DNA from: an uncultured Clostridium sp.
GTDB taxonomy: Bacteria; Bacillota; Clostridia; TANB77; CAG-508
Length of the DNA: 28,162 nt
Assembly: GCA_900553365.1 (NCBI GenBank)
Contig: USDL01000016.1
Location: 1 to 28,162 of the forward strand
Reading direction: 5' to 3'
The translations under genes and the position numbers were made by a program. This document shows positions 7,523-15,473 of the stretch, one piece after another; the first letter of the stretch is position 1; each line of letters opens with the position of its first letter. The notes beneath the pieces were generated by a model, which did not search any database, was not told where the DNA came from, and saw only the letters and a program-made list of their open reading frames with translations.

Positions 7523-8018
7523 TTTTATTTTCCTTTCTTAAATATTTATTTATTACAATTTTTTCCCAAGGTCTTTTTAATCGTGTGAGCCATATATCCC
7601 TTGTATCTATTGGTTTTGTAAGTATTGTAAACATTTTGCATCTGTTTCCTCCAAATACATCAGTGAAAACCTGGTCTCCAACAACTGCAATATTTTCAGG
7701 TTTTAGATTCAAAATTTTCATAACTTTTTTAAAGCCGTTTTTACTTGGTTTATGTGCAAAATATAAATACTCCAAATTTAAAGTTTCCGCAACTTTTTTT
7801 ACTTTATGTACTTTATTTGTGTTAGAAAGTATGAACATTTTTATTCCTTGTTTTTTTAAATTCTCACACCACTCAATGCAGCCTTCTAGCAAGTTTTTAT
7901 CAAAGTCTATTAAAGTGTTATCAATGTCTAAAATTAGCCCTTTAATATTATGTTTTTTTAATATTTCTATTGTTATTTCTTTTACATTTGTTAAATATAG
8001 TTTTGGGTATAATATCAT
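7506..8018 (-). CDS. yqeG: YqeG family HAD IIIA-type phosphatase
   Basis: Seen: 170 residues with the full HAD motif set: DIDNTL (31-36, nucleophile D31 and acid D33), SNT (65-67), K90-P91 and GDQVFTD (114-120). Length and order match the YqeG family. GGAGG lies 4 nt before the ATG. Known: the family is common next to aroE, yqeH and other conserved genes in Bacillota, and the HAD fold predicts phosphatase activity; the natural substrate is not settled as far as I know. Context: it follows ruvX after a 55-bp gap holding a hairpin and overlaps ppa. No gene here points to a specific substrate. Confidence 0.9.
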   Translation of the reverse strand: MILYPKLYLTNVKEITIEILKKHNIKGLILDIDNTLIDFDKNLLEGCIEWCENLKKQGIKMFILSNTNKVHKVKKVAETLNLEYLYFAHKPSKNGFKKVMKILNLKPENIAVVGDQVFTDVFGGNRCKMFTILTKPIDTRDIWLTRLKRPWEKIVINKYLRKENKNEYMA

Positions 8019-8048
8019 TAATCCTCCATTTTAGTATAAATTATATTT

Positions 8049-8073
8049 CCCCTACATGTATAATTTGTAGGGG
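8049..8073. terminator. GC-rich hairpin after ruvX, possible terminator
   Basis: Perfect 8-bp stem CCCCTACA / TGTAGGGG with a 9-nt loop, ending one base before the ruvX stop codon. The minus-strand tail is A/T-mixed (AAATATAATTTA), a poor U-run, while the plus-strand tail is richer in T. It may only weaken read-through from ruvX into yqeG or protect the mRNA end. Confidence 0.45.
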
Positions 8074-8499
8074 TTATTTATTATTTTTTTCATTATTAAT
8101 ATACGTTTCTAATATGTATACTGCTGAGATTGTGTCTACAATATTTTTTTTGTTTTTTGACTTAATTCCCAGCTCGTTCATGGTTCTATGTGCTTGTACT
8201 GTTGTAAGTCTTTCGTCTACTGCTTTTATTGGTATTTTATTAAATTTGCATTTTAATTTATGAATAAAGCCTTCAGTTTTTTGAGCTCTTTCAGTTTTTG
8301 AACCATCCATATTTATTGGCATGCCAATAACAATTATAGAAACTTGATATTTATTTATAATTTCTTCTAGTCTTGCTAATACCTTTTTGTCTTTTCCATC
8401 ATTTAAGATAGTTTCTAAGCCTTGAGCAGTAATACCTAGTTCATCTGTTATTGCTGTACCAACTCTTGAATCGCCATAATCTATTCCTAATACTCTCAT
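8074..8499 (-). CDS. ruvX: RuvX/YqgF family nuclease (pre-16S rRNA processing, Holliday junction resolvase-like)
   Basis: Seen: 141 residues with an RNase H-like fold: LGIDYGDSRVG at the N-terminus (first catalytic Asp7), VIGMP in the middle and AVDERLTT with the later acidic residues. Length is normal. Known: YqgF is needed for maturation of the 5' end of 16S rRNA in E. coli and was also named a putative Holliday junction resolvase. Context: the ATG shares a base with the stop of ireB (TAATG at 8499), so the two are coupled. The ireB-ruvX pairing is conserved in Bacillota and supports both calls. Confidence 0.95.
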   Translation of the reverse strand: MRVLGIDYGDSRVGTAITDELGITAQGLETILNDGKDKKVLARLEEIINKYQVSIIVIGMPINMDGSKTERAQKTEGFIHKLKCKFNKIPIKAVDERLTTVQAHRTMNELGIKSKNKKNIVDTISAVYILETYINNEKNNK

Positions 8500-8753
8500 T
8501 ACTCATCTATTCCTATATAACTTTTTACCATGTTTTCAAGAAGTTCGTCTCTTTCTATCATTCTTATTATATTTCTTGCCTCTTTATAGCTAGTTATATA
8601 TGTTGGATCTCCCGATAGTATATATCCTACAATTTGGTTTATTGGATTATATCCCTTTTCTTCAAGTGCTTGATATACTTCTTTTAAGATTTCCTTTGTT
8701 TTTAAATTTTTGTCCTTTTCAACTTTAAAATTCATTGTTTTATCACTTGCCAT
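8499..8753 (-). CDS. ireB: IreB family regulatory phosphoprotein (UPF0297)
   Basis: Seen: 84 residues from the chosen start, with the family pattern MNFKVEK..., EVYQALEEKGYNPINQIVGYILSGDPTYITS and a C-terminal helix. Known: in Enterococcus faecalis IreB is phosphorylated by the Ser/Thr kinase IreK and affects cephalosporin resistance; it is cytoplasmic and dimeric. Start choice: the frame opens earlier (8774), but TAGGAGG lies 7 nt before the ATG at 8753 and the product then has the normal length. Context: the ribosome site lies in the 11-bp gap after the GGDEF-like gene, and the stop overlaps ruvX. Confidence 0.93.
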   Translation of the reverse strand: MASDKTMNFKVEKDKNLKTKEILKEVYQALEEKGYNPINQIVGYILSGDPTYITSYKEARNIIRMIERDELLENMVKSYIGIDE

Positions 8754-8764
8754 ATTATTACCTC

Positions 8765-9862
8765 CTAAATACAATTAATTTCGCTTTCAGCTGTGCCGCT
8801 GTTGTCTAAATATTCTTCTAGCTTTTTGGTTACTTCCTCAATACCGGTTCCTTTGTAATATGTGCCTAATACAAAGTTAGTTATAGGTTGTGCTTCTATG
8901 GGGTTTTTACCATGTTTTTTGTTTGTTACAAGTTTTATGCTTTCAATACTTTGTTTAATTTTTGAAACAAATTCTATTGTTTCATTTATTTCTGTTCCGG
9001 AAAATGCAATAGCAAATTTAGGTCCCATATATCTAACAAATACATATTCTGAAGATATATCTGCTTTTACTGTATTTGCTACCTGCACAATCAGGGCTGT
9101 TCCTATTTTTCTTCCATAGGTTTCGTTAATTTCTTCAATGTTATTTATCGAGAACATACATATTGTACTTGTTGCATATCTATCAACTGTTCTTTTTCCT
9201 TTGCCGTATAAATATTCTGCTGAATTTAGCCCTGTGAACTTATCTACTCTATATATATTTTCTATTGTGTTTTGATATGATATTGTTTTTAAAACTGAAA
9301 TGATATTTTCTCTTATTACTTCTAATATTCCCGTATCCATTCCGTCAAATGCGTGTGCTACATCACTTTCTATAATCCAATATCCTATATAAATATTATC
9401 AATATATAGAGGAAAAAACATTGCCGATTTTGCTCTTGCCATATCTGCTTTTTGGTAGCTTAGTCTTTCATTTTCCTTATTTACAGTAACATATTTAGGC
9501 ATTGCATTTGTTATGCTATCTTTAAATAGTGGATCTGTATGTAAATTAGTCATTGCATCCCAAAATCTTTCTTCAACATTTGAAGCTTTTAGCATATATT
9601 CTGCTCCATTAAACACTACTATACTTGAATATTTTATTTTGTATTTTTCAATAAGAATATCATTTATTATTTTTATTTTGTCTTCAGCAGAGGCGTCTTT
9701 TCCTATTGTATCCATAAAGTCTTGCAATACCCTTAAATTTGCTATTTTATCGTTGGTATTATTTAGACCTCTGACCTTTCTATATATTGATAAATTATAT
9801 ATTATTAAGCAAATAACGAGTATAACAAGTACAACTATAACTATTAATAATCCTGTTGTCAA
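8765..9862 (-). CDS. Membrane-anchored GAF plus degenerate GGDEF protein
   Basis: Seen: an N-terminal membrane helix (about 5-27), a GAF-like domain (about 45-195) and a diguanylate-cyclase-like domain (about 205-355). The latter opens with DKFTGLNSAEYL, matching the usual DxLTGLxNRxxL. The signature loop reads RYMGPKF where active enzymes have RYGGDEF, so the metal- and GTP-binding residues are lost. Inference: catalytically dead; it may sense a ligand through GAF or act as a protein partner. Start choice: AGAGGTGA lies 4-6 nt before TTG at 9862. The GTG at 9871 falls inside that ribosome site, so I prefer TTG (365 aa). Context: between the CpaE-like gene (stop 9878) and ireB, same operon. 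Confidence 0.8.
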   Translation of the reverse strand: MTTGLLIVIVVLVILVICLIIYNLSIYRKVRGLNNTNDKIANLRVLQDFMDTIGKDASAEDKIKIINDILIEKYKIKYSSIVVFNGAEYMLKASNVEERFWDAMTNLHTDPLFKDSITNAMPKYVTVNKENERLSYQKADMARAKSAMFFPLYIDNIYIGYWIIESDVAHAFDGMDTGILEVIRENIISVLKTISYQNTIENIYRVDKFTGLNSAEYLYGKGKRTVDRYATSTICMFSINNIEEINETYGRKIGTALIVQVANTVKADISSEYVFVRYMGPKFAIAFSGTEINETIEFVSKIKQSIESIKLVTNKKHGKNPIEAQPITNFVLGTYYKGTGIEEVTKKLEEYLDNSGTAESEINCI

Positions 9863-9877
9863 TTTCTTCACCTCTTT

Positions 9878-12250
9878 TTAGTATTTTTCTTTCATTTTAC
9901 TTAAAGTACTGTTTATTTGATTTGAAAAAGGATCTACTCCCATTGGTGTTTTGCTATCATAAGTTTGTTTTCCTACTAATGGGTATACCAAGCTTGCTAA
10001 ATTCTTAAGTGCTATCATAAATTGTTTTGTATAGCCATTTAGGCTTATCGAACAATTTACAAGAGAGTCTAGGTATTTAACATAGTTTTGCACTTCAAAT
10101 GGAATTTCACAAAATGTAATATTATCTTTGTTGAATAGTTCTGTCATGTATGTCATACTTGGTGAGTTGTAACATGACATTCCTCCTATTAATGTTTTTA
10201 CACTCAAACTTCTTACCTTTTCTGATTTGTTTATTACTATTTTTAGTTTTTCTGGTTTTAATACTTCTTTTGATTTTAGATTTCTCAAAAATGCTGTTAA
10301 TGGTTGAATTGTTAATACATCCATTGTTTGCACTAAGTATATTTCCTGTACTCTTGCAAATATTTCAGGGTTTGTATCAAAGTCTGTATCTATTAATATT
10401 GCTGAATATCTTTGAACTAATGTTGTTAGTATTTTTTCAATATTATAGGTAGCTTCTTCTCCTGGCATTTCTGTATATATGGTTAAGTTTCTTTTTGCTT
10501 CAATTCCTTTTGCAATACCGTTTTGAAGGTTTTGCATACAATTTCTAGCAGTTTCGCGTAGGCTTTCTTTATCATCAGTATAAATGTAATAAGCATTTTT
10601 TGATTTTGTCATATCTAATATTGCAGTTTCTATTCCCATTGAAGCTAATAGCTCGGCTGTATTATTTACTACAAATGATGTTCCATTTTTAGTTGTTCCT
10701 ACAAAGGCAACTATTTTTTTATCTGCTGTAAGAACGTGGTTAAAGTTTGAGTTTGTATTGTTTGTTTTTGTCATATAATTGTTATTATTATATAGGTTTA
10801 CATCTTCGTTTCTGCTTTTTTCCTCATTCTTGCTATATGATAAATCAATTTCACTGCTTGGTTTAGGTGTTTTATCTTCTTCCTCGTTTATATTGAATAA
10901 GTCTACTTCTTCATTATCATCTTTGCTATCTTCTAAATCAAATAAGTCTATTTCATTATTGTTTTCTTGTTTTGGAGTATCATCCATATTAAACAAGTCT
11001 ACTTCTTCTGGCTTGCTTTCCTCTTGCTTTGGAGTATTATCATCCATATTGAATAAGTCTATTTCTTCTTGTTCATCATTTTCTGGTTCTGGCTGTATAT
11101 TTGTTTCTTTTTCAACTTCAACTTGTTTTTTAGGTCTGCCTCTACCTCTTTTTGGCTTTTCAACTTCTGGTTGTGTATTTTTTCTTGGTCTACCTCTTCC
11201 TCTTTTTGGTTGTTCTATTTGTTCTTCTTGCTCAATTGTTGTTTCTTCTTCTTTTTCTTCATTACTCTCAGGTAGTTCTATTGTTTCTTCTGGAATATTT
11301 ATTGGCTTATTTTCTTCTTGAAGTCTATCATCTATTATTATATTATTAGGTTCAATATTTGGAGTTTTAACATTAGGAACTACAACCTTTTGAACATTTC
11401 TTGTTGTAATATTTTCAGGTATAACAACATTTCTTATATTTTTCGGTTTTATTAATTGTTCTACAAAATTATCTTCGTCATTTTCTTTTTCGTCTATTTT
11501 TTTTAATTTTTCTTTGTAGCTTTCTGTTTTTCTTCTAGAATCAAAATCAGTTAATGCTGAAGTAGTTACTAATTGTTGATACTTAGGAGATCTTTCTTCT
11601 AAAACCGCTTTTACATTCATAGGTAAGTATTTGATGATAATTTTTAATTGAGTATCAGTATATTGTGCTACTATATTGTTAAAGCTTTCAACATACTTAT
11701 CTTCATTTTTTCCAAGTCTTGCATAGTGTGCTCTAATGTTTTCAACCTCTGCTTCGCTAACGCTATTTTCGCTATCGCTGTCTCCTAGTTCACTTTCATG
11801 TATGTTATAGTATATTTTTGCAGCTTCTTTATCTCTTGGTTGATTAATTAATCTGCATACTTCATCTATGCTTCTATCTTGACCTATTATGGCGTTATAT
11901 ATTTCATTTTTGTACATTTTTATTATCATATCATCTGTTTTTTTTCTTCTGTCAGCACAAATCAAGATTATATCTATTGAACCATTAATTGAGTTTTTTA
12001 TTTCTTCACATATTTTGCTGTATTTTTCAAATAAAAACTTATCTATTGAAGCATAATTATTATTTGCAAATGGTTCTAAATCTTCACTTATTACTACTCT
12101 GCTGTAGCTTTTATCCTTTTGTAACTCTCTATATATTGCATTAAAATAATATACGTTTTTGTAAGATAATATCTCTTTATATTCTTTTTGATATTTCTTT
12201 ACAATCGCCTCTGAAACATTATCATTATTTACTGCAAATAAGATTTTCAT
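9878..12250 (-). CDS. Large CpaE/MinD-like ATPase-fold protein with AT-hooks and repeated acidic motifs
   Basis: Seen: 790 residues in three parts. The N-terminus (1-150) looks like an alpha/beta receiver-like domain (KILFAVNN, DIILICADRR). A helical stretch (about 160-255) leads to a disordered linker (about 260-500). The linker holds two AT-hook-like motifs, KRGRGRPRK (349-357) and KRGRGRPKK (367-375), then a repeated acidic motif: EIDLFNMDD (396-404), EVDLFNMDD (416-424), EIDLFDLED (433-441), EVDLFNINE (448-456), with weaker copies near 467 and 483. The C-terminus (512-760) is CpaE/TadZ/MinD-like, with an altered P-loop GTTKNGTS (518-525) instead of GGVGKT and a Walker-B-like AILIDTDF (617-624). 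Known: TadZ/CpaE proteins place pilus machinery at cell poles. Inference: a polarity or secretion scaffold, maybe DNA-associated. Actual function unknown. Confidence 0.75.
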   Translation of the reverse strand: MKILFAVNNDNVSEAIVKKYQKEYKEILSYKNVYYFNAIYRELQKDKSYSRVVISEDLEPFANNNYASIDKFLFEKYSKICEEIKNSINGSIDIILICADRRKKTDDMIIKMYKNEIYNAIIGQDRSIDEVCRLINQPRDKEAAKIYYNIHESELGDSDSENSVSEAEVENIRAHYARLGKNEDKYVESFNNIVAQYTDTQLKIIIKYLPMNVKAVLEERSPKYQQLVTTSALTDFDSRRKTESYKEKLKKIDEKENDEDNFVEQLIKPKNIRNVVIPENITTRNVQKVVVPNVKTPNIEPNNIIIDDRLQEENKPINIPEETIELPESNEEKEEETTIEQEEQIEQPKRGRGRPRKNTQPEVEKPKRGRGRPKKQVEVEKETNIQPEPENDEQEEIDLFNMDDNTPKQEESKPEEVDLFNMDDTPKQENNNEIDLFDLEDSKDDNEEVDLFNINEEEDKTPKPSSEIDLSYSKNEEKSRNEDVNLYNNNNYMTKTNNTNSNFNHVLTADKKIVAFVGTTKNGTSFVVNNTAELLASMGIETAILDMTKSKNAYYIYTDDKESLRETARNCMQNLQNGIAKGIEAKRNLTIYTEMPGEEATYNIEKILTTLVQRYSAILIDTDFDTNPEIFARVQEIYLVQTMDVLTIQPLTAFLRNLKSKEVLKPEKLKIVINKSEKVRSLSVKTLIGGMSCYNSPSMTYMTELFNKDNITFCEIPFEVQNYVKYLDSLVNCSISLNGYTKQFMIALKNLASLVYPLVGKQTYDSKTPMGVDPFSNQINSTLSKMKEKY

Positions 12251-12254
12251 ACGT

Positions 12255-12656
12255 TTAACCCCTCCAACCTGTTACTACAAGTGCATAAATAAAAGGTAGA
12301 ATTTGACAAATTACTAATATTGTCACAAATACTATTACGGTTCCAAAACCTCTGTGTTTATAATCTAGTCTTCTTGTTCCCATTACATATTGGAATACTA
12401 AGCCTATTGCAATACCTACAAAGCATAATGGTATACTGTATGGTTGTACAATTTCTTCGATTATGTATCCTGCAAACCAATAAGCATCAGAGCCATATTT
12501 TTCAGTGTATTTTTCCTCTTTTAATTTCATTTTGTCTTTAATTTCTGTAACCTCGTTTTGGTTATTGTTCTCAAGCTTATTTGTTTCTGTTGCAAAGACT
12601 GTATTTATTGATAACAAACATAAAATTACTAATACTATTGCAATTGTTTTTTTCAT
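12255..12656 (-). CDS. Small exported/membrane protein, function unknown
   Basis: Seen: 133 residues. A signal peptide (KKTIAIVLVILCLLSINTVFA, probable cleavage at about 22) is followed by a charged, extracellular-looking segment (about 23-65). Two membrane helices follow (about 71-91 and 103-127) with a short basic loop (GTRRLDYKHRG) between them, and the tail is WRG. The topology of signal plus two helices recalls VirB2/TrbC-type pilins, but I see no sequence match and do not assign it. Context: first gene of the operon with its own promoter and GGAGG site, 4 bp before the CpaE-like gene, so the two probably work together, perhaps as membrane anchor and cytoplasmic partner. Confidence 0.7.
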   Translation of the reverse strand: MKKTIAIVLVILCLLSINTVFATETNKLENNNQNEVTEIKDKMKLKEEKYTEKYGSDAYWFAGYIIEEIVQPYSIPLCFVGIAIGLVFQYVMGTRRLDYKHRGFGTVIVFVTILVICQILPFIYALVVTGWRG

Positions 12657-12693
12657 TTTATACCTCCAACATATTACTTTTTTTACTTATAAT

Positions 12694-12722
12694 ATCATAC
12701 AATATTATGGAAAAAATAGCAA
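12694..12722 (-). promoter_or_regulatory. Promoter of the CpaE-like/ireB/ruvX operon
   Basis: TTGCTA (12717-12722), 17-bp spacer, TATGAT (12694-12699) on the minus strand. The start near 12687 gives a leader of about 30 nt with GGAGG at 12663-12667. Confidence 0.75.
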
Positions 12723-12764
12723 GTTTATTTGAATAATTTTTTTAAGTTTTTTGCTATAATAAAA

Positions 12765-12798
12765 ATTACAAATTGCAATATTTTTTGCAATTTGTAAT
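12765..12798 (-). terminator. Intrinsic terminator of the ssb-like/glycosyltransferase unit
   Basis: Perfect 14-bp inverted repeat (ATTACAAATTGCAA, arms 12765-12778 and 12785-12798) with a 6-nt loop, followed on the minus strand by TTTTATTAT. It lies 25 bp after the glycosyltransferase stop and just before the next promoter. Confidence 0.8.
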
Positions 12799-12822
12799 AA
12801 AATTGTAATATTTGTTCTATTT

Positions 12823-14046
12823 TTAATTTTGTTTTAGCTTAATATCCCTTACATGTTCTATTTTTTCCCATTTTGTATTTGGTTTTATTAATGCTTTAAT
12901 ATTTATTGCTATCCATGAGCCTAAGAATAGTGGATAACATAGTATTCCTTTAAGCATTGGTTTTATTGGTCTTTTATCTAGCATTAATGTAAATATTGCA
13001 GTAAGTGGTGGCATAATAAATGTTGCAATTAAATATTTTGCATAATTCCAAATTAAGCCCATTAAAGTCATTCCGTCACCAATATATATTATTAAATTTA
13101 TAACTAATATTGATAATGTTACTATTAATATTGGCATACCCATAAGGTATAGTAAACCGTCAACATTCATTACTTTTCTGTTTCTTACAACTCCTGCTGC
13201 TAAATCTTTTAAGTAATATTTAAAGCATTGGATGTGCCCTACTGACCATCTTGTTCTTTGTGTCCAAGATTGTTTAAATCCTAGTGGTTGTTCATCATAA
13301 ACTATTGCATCTGTTGCCCAACCTAAAGCTCTACCTTTTGATATATTTATTAAAGAATATTCTATATCCTCTGTTAAGGTTTTTGTGTTCCAGCCTTCTT
13401 GTTTTATTAAATCATATTTTACCATGAAGCCTGTTCCATTTAATAATGGTGATAAACCTACATTATATCTTGCTAAATGATAGAATCTGTGCATTGTCCA
13501 GTAAAATAATGCATAACCTGCTGTTACCCATGTATCTGATGGATTTTTTATATCTCTATAGCCTTGTACTACTTCTTCACCTTGGCATAGCTTTTTATTC
13601 ATTGCTTTCATAAATTCTTTATCTACAATGTTGTCTGCGTCAAATACACAAAGTGCGTCGTAATCAGCATTTTGTTCTTGCATTTTTTTAAAGAACCATT
13701 GCATTGCATATCCTTTTGTTTTGTGCTCTGGATCTGTTCTTTCATACACAATAGCACCTGCATTTTTAGCTATTGGGGCTGTATTATCTGTGCAGTTATC
13801 TGCTATTACGTATATGTCGAGCTTATCTTTAGGATAGTTTTGTTCTTTTAAACTTTCTATTAAGTTTTTTATTACTTTTTCCTCATTATGTGCAGGAATT
13901 ATTGCCATAAATTTATGTTCTTTATTTATTAATAATGGCTTTTCTTTGAATTTTATTAGTGAACAAACACTTATAGCTATGTTATATAACCAAAATATTG
14001 TAATTATTCCAACAAGTGCTTGTTGCAATATATACAAATAATCCAT
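12823..14046 (-). CDS. Processive family 2 glycosyltransferase, membrane-bound
   Basis: Seen: 407 residues. One N-terminal membrane helix (about 7-30) is followed by a cytoplasmic GT-A domain and four or so C-terminal helices (about 297-320, 330-355, 365-385). Catalytic and substrate motifs are present: D82-N-C-T-D for the nucleotide sugar, DADN (136-139, the DxD metal site), TED (225-227, the base) and QRTRW (263-267, the QxxRW acceptor-channel motif). Known: this set is shared by cellulose synthase, hyaluronan synthase and poly-GlcNAc synthase-type enzymes that extend and extrude polysaccharide. Context: 13 bp after the ssb-like gene and cotranscribed with it; no other polymer genes nearby. 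The sugar cannot be named from sequence alone. Confidence 0.88.
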   Translation of the reverse strand: MDYLYILQQALVGIITIFWLYNIAISVCSLIKFKEKPLLINKEHKFMAIIPAHNEEKVIKNLIESLKEQNYPKDKLDIYVIADNCTDNTAPIAKNAGAIVYERTDPEHKTKGYAMQWFFKKMQEQNADYDALCVFDADNIVDKEFMKAMNKKLCQGEEVVQGYRDIKNPSDTWVTAGYALFYWTMHRFYHLARYNVGLSPLLNGTGFMVKYDLIKQEGWNTKTLTEDIEYSLINISKGRALGWATDAIVYDEQPLGFKQSWTQRTRWSVGHIQCFKYYLKDLAAGVVRNRKVMNVDGLLYLMGMPILIVTLSILVINLIIYIGDGMTLMGLIWNYAKYLIATFIMPPLTAIFTLMLDKRPIKPMLKGILCYPLFLGSWIAINIKALIKPNTKWEKIEHVRDIKLKQN

Positions 14047-14059
14047 TTATTATTCTCCT

Positions 14060-14740
14060 TTACATTGCTTCTTCTGCTACTATATTTTCATCTGATTTGT
14101 TTTGTTCTTCATCTTTATTTACAAATTCTAAACTGCTAATAGATACTTCATAAGCTGTTCTGGCTTCAACTGTTCCGTCTTCATGTTTCTTTTCATATGG
14201 TCTTGATTGAACTCTTCCTACTAATTTTAATTCTGTTCCTATTGGCATGTCTTCGCAAAATCTTGCGTTTCTTCCCCATGTAATACATGGTATGTAATCA
14301 GATTTATTATATGCTCTATTTACTGCTACTAATATATCTGCTATTTCTCTACCAAATGGTGTTTTTCTATATATTGGTTTTCTACAGATATGTCCTACAA
14401 GTTGAACTTCGTTAGGAACTTTTATTTCTTCTTCTTCTCCTCTTTCTCTTATTTCTTTTGCAAAAACTGTTAATATTAATCTACTCTTTGTGTCTTCATA
14501 AGAGTTGTATGATCTAAATTGTCCTTCAATTACAACTTGTTTTCCTATACTTAAATCAAAATTTGCAATTAATCTTTCAGATATTGTTATTGGTATAATA
14601 TCTGATATTCCACTTAAACGTGGTATTTCTAAATTAAAGTTAAAAAAGCTTTCTCCGTAAATCTCATGACTGAATTTTTTCTCACTTGTAACTTTACCAA
14701 CTAGCATAATATAGTTGTTTTGTGAATAATTTGTAACCAA
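14060..14740 (-). CDS. Single-stranded DNA-binding-like protein with two tandem OB folds
   Basis: Seen: 226 residues forming two SSB-like OB domains (about 8-95 and 107-212). Each starts with the usual xxLVGxVxxxP-type strand (IMLVGKVTSEK; VQLVGHICRKP), and the second carries VNRAYNKSDYIPCITWGRNARF, a typical SSB core. The acidic tail (DEEQNKSDENIVAEEAM) lacks the DDDIPF tip of replicative SSB. Known: clostridial genomes carry paralogues like this besides the true SSB; their role is unclear. Start choice: GGAGG is 8 nt before a TTG at 14740, and no better ATG is present. Context: own promoter and structured leader; the glycosyltransferase follows, an unexpected partner. Confidence 0.85.
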   Translation of the reverse strand: MVTNYSQNNYIMLVGKVTSEKKFSHEIYGESFFNFNLEIPRLSGISDIIPITISERLIANFDLSIGKQVVIEGQFRSYNSYEDTKSRLILTVFAKEIRERGEEEEIKVPNEVQLVGHICRKPIYRKTPFGREIADILVAVNRAYNKSDYIPCITWGRNARFCEDMPIGTELKLVGRVQSRPYEKKHEDGTVEARTAYEVSISSLEFVNKDEEQNKSDENIVAEEAM

Positions 14741-14761
14741 TTTTATTTCCTCCTTTTTTTC

Positions 14762-14810
14762 GTCTAAAAAGCAGTTTTATTATAGACTTTTAGACTAGTC
14801 GAATCCCGAC
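14762..14810 (-). promoter_or_regulatory. Structured 5' leader of the tandem-OB gene
   Basis: The transcript predicted to start near 14811 opens with an inverted repeat GTCG-ggatt-CGAC (14798-14810), then ACTAGT. A longer hairpin follows, GTCTAAAAG (14787-14795) against CTTTTTAGAC (14762-14771), with one bulged base, ending just before the ribosome site. This could regulate translation, for example by autogenous binding; no known riboswitch recognised. Confidence 0.45.
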
Positions 14811-14817
14811 AATTTTA

Positions 14818-14846
14818 ATTATACTACGTTTTTTTGGTTTTGTCTA
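14818..14846 (-). promoter_or_regulatory. Promoter of the tandem-OB/glycosyltransferase unit
   Basis: TAGACA (14841-14846), 17-bp spacer, TATAAT (14818-14823) on the minus strand, leaving a leader of about 70 nt. Confidence 0.8.
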
Positions 14847-14901
14847 CATAAAATGGTAAAATTATGTTAATTTTTGATTTTTTTCTTATTTTTTATATAT
14901 A

Positions 14902-15381
14902 TTATGCCTTTTTTATATCTAAAACTTTGTATTTTGCTATACCACCTGGTGTATTTGCTTCTACTGTTTGACCTTTTTTTGCACCTATTAAAGCTGCTCC
15001 GATTGGTGATACATTTGATATTCTATTTTTTGCTAAATCTACTTCTGTTGAACCAACTATTGTGTATTCAAGTTCTTCATTAAATTCAATATCTAATATT
15101 TTTACAGTGTTTCCTACTTGTACTGTTTTTGTATCTATTTCTGATTCATCTATTATTTTTGCATATCTTAATTTATTTTCTAAATCTACAATTTTTATTT
15201 CGTTTTCTGCTTGAGCATTTTTGGCTTCATCATATTCTGAGTTCTCTGACAAATCTCCAAATCCTAATGCTACTTTAATACGTTCTGAAATTTCAGCCCT
15301 CTTTTCTGTTTTTAAATATTCTAATTGTTTTTCTAGGTTGTCATATCCTTCTTGTGTTAATAAAACTTCTTTTTCTTCCAT
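14902..15381 (-). CDS. greA: Transcription elongation factor GreA
   Basis: Enters the secondary channel of RNA polymerase and stimulates cleavage of backtracked RNA. Seen: 159 residues, normal length. An N-terminal coiled coil (about 5-75) bears the acidic tip GFGDLSENSEYDEAK (about 40-54), with the catalytic Asp and Glu. The C-terminal FKBP-like domain has ISNVSPIGAALIGAKKGQTV and TPGGIAKYKVLDI. GGGG precedes the ATG at moderate distance. Context: its own promoter lies 50 bp upstream. The next gene (ssb-like) has a separate promoter, so greA appears to be a single-gene unit, though no clear terminator was found after its stop. Confidence 0.96.
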   Translation of the reverse strand: MEEKEVLLTQEGYDNLEKQLEYLKTEKRAEISERIKVALGFGDLSENSEYDEAKNAQAENEIKIVDLENKLRYAKIIDESEIDTKTVQVGNTVKILDIEFNEELEYTIVGSTEVDLAKNRISNVSPIGAALIGAKKGQTVEANTPGGIAKYKVLDIKKA

Positions 15382-15427
15382 CTTTCATTACCCCTTTTAT
15401 AATTTAATATATAATTGTAGTTTCTTA

Positions 15428-15456
15428 ATCTTACTCTACAAAATACATTTTGTCAA
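15428..15456 (-). promoter_or_regulatory. Promoter of greA
   Basis: Perfect TTGACA (15451-15456), 17-bp spacer, TAAGAT (15428-15433) on the minus strand. The same two hexamers occur upstream of the pilin-like gene. Confidence 0.75.
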
Positions 15457-15473
15457 GTATTAAATGATAAAAT

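Noticed and set aside
10900..11070. Acidic motif repeats in the CpaE-like gene as a DNA-level tandem repeat
   Set aside because: Similarity is at protein level with varied codons and spacing; better described as a repeated short linear motif.
14798..14811. Plus-strand GTCGAATCCCGAC resembles a tRNA T-arm
   Set aside because: No acceptor stem, anticodon arm or CCA end at the right distances; the segment fits better as the first hairpin of the ssb-like leader.
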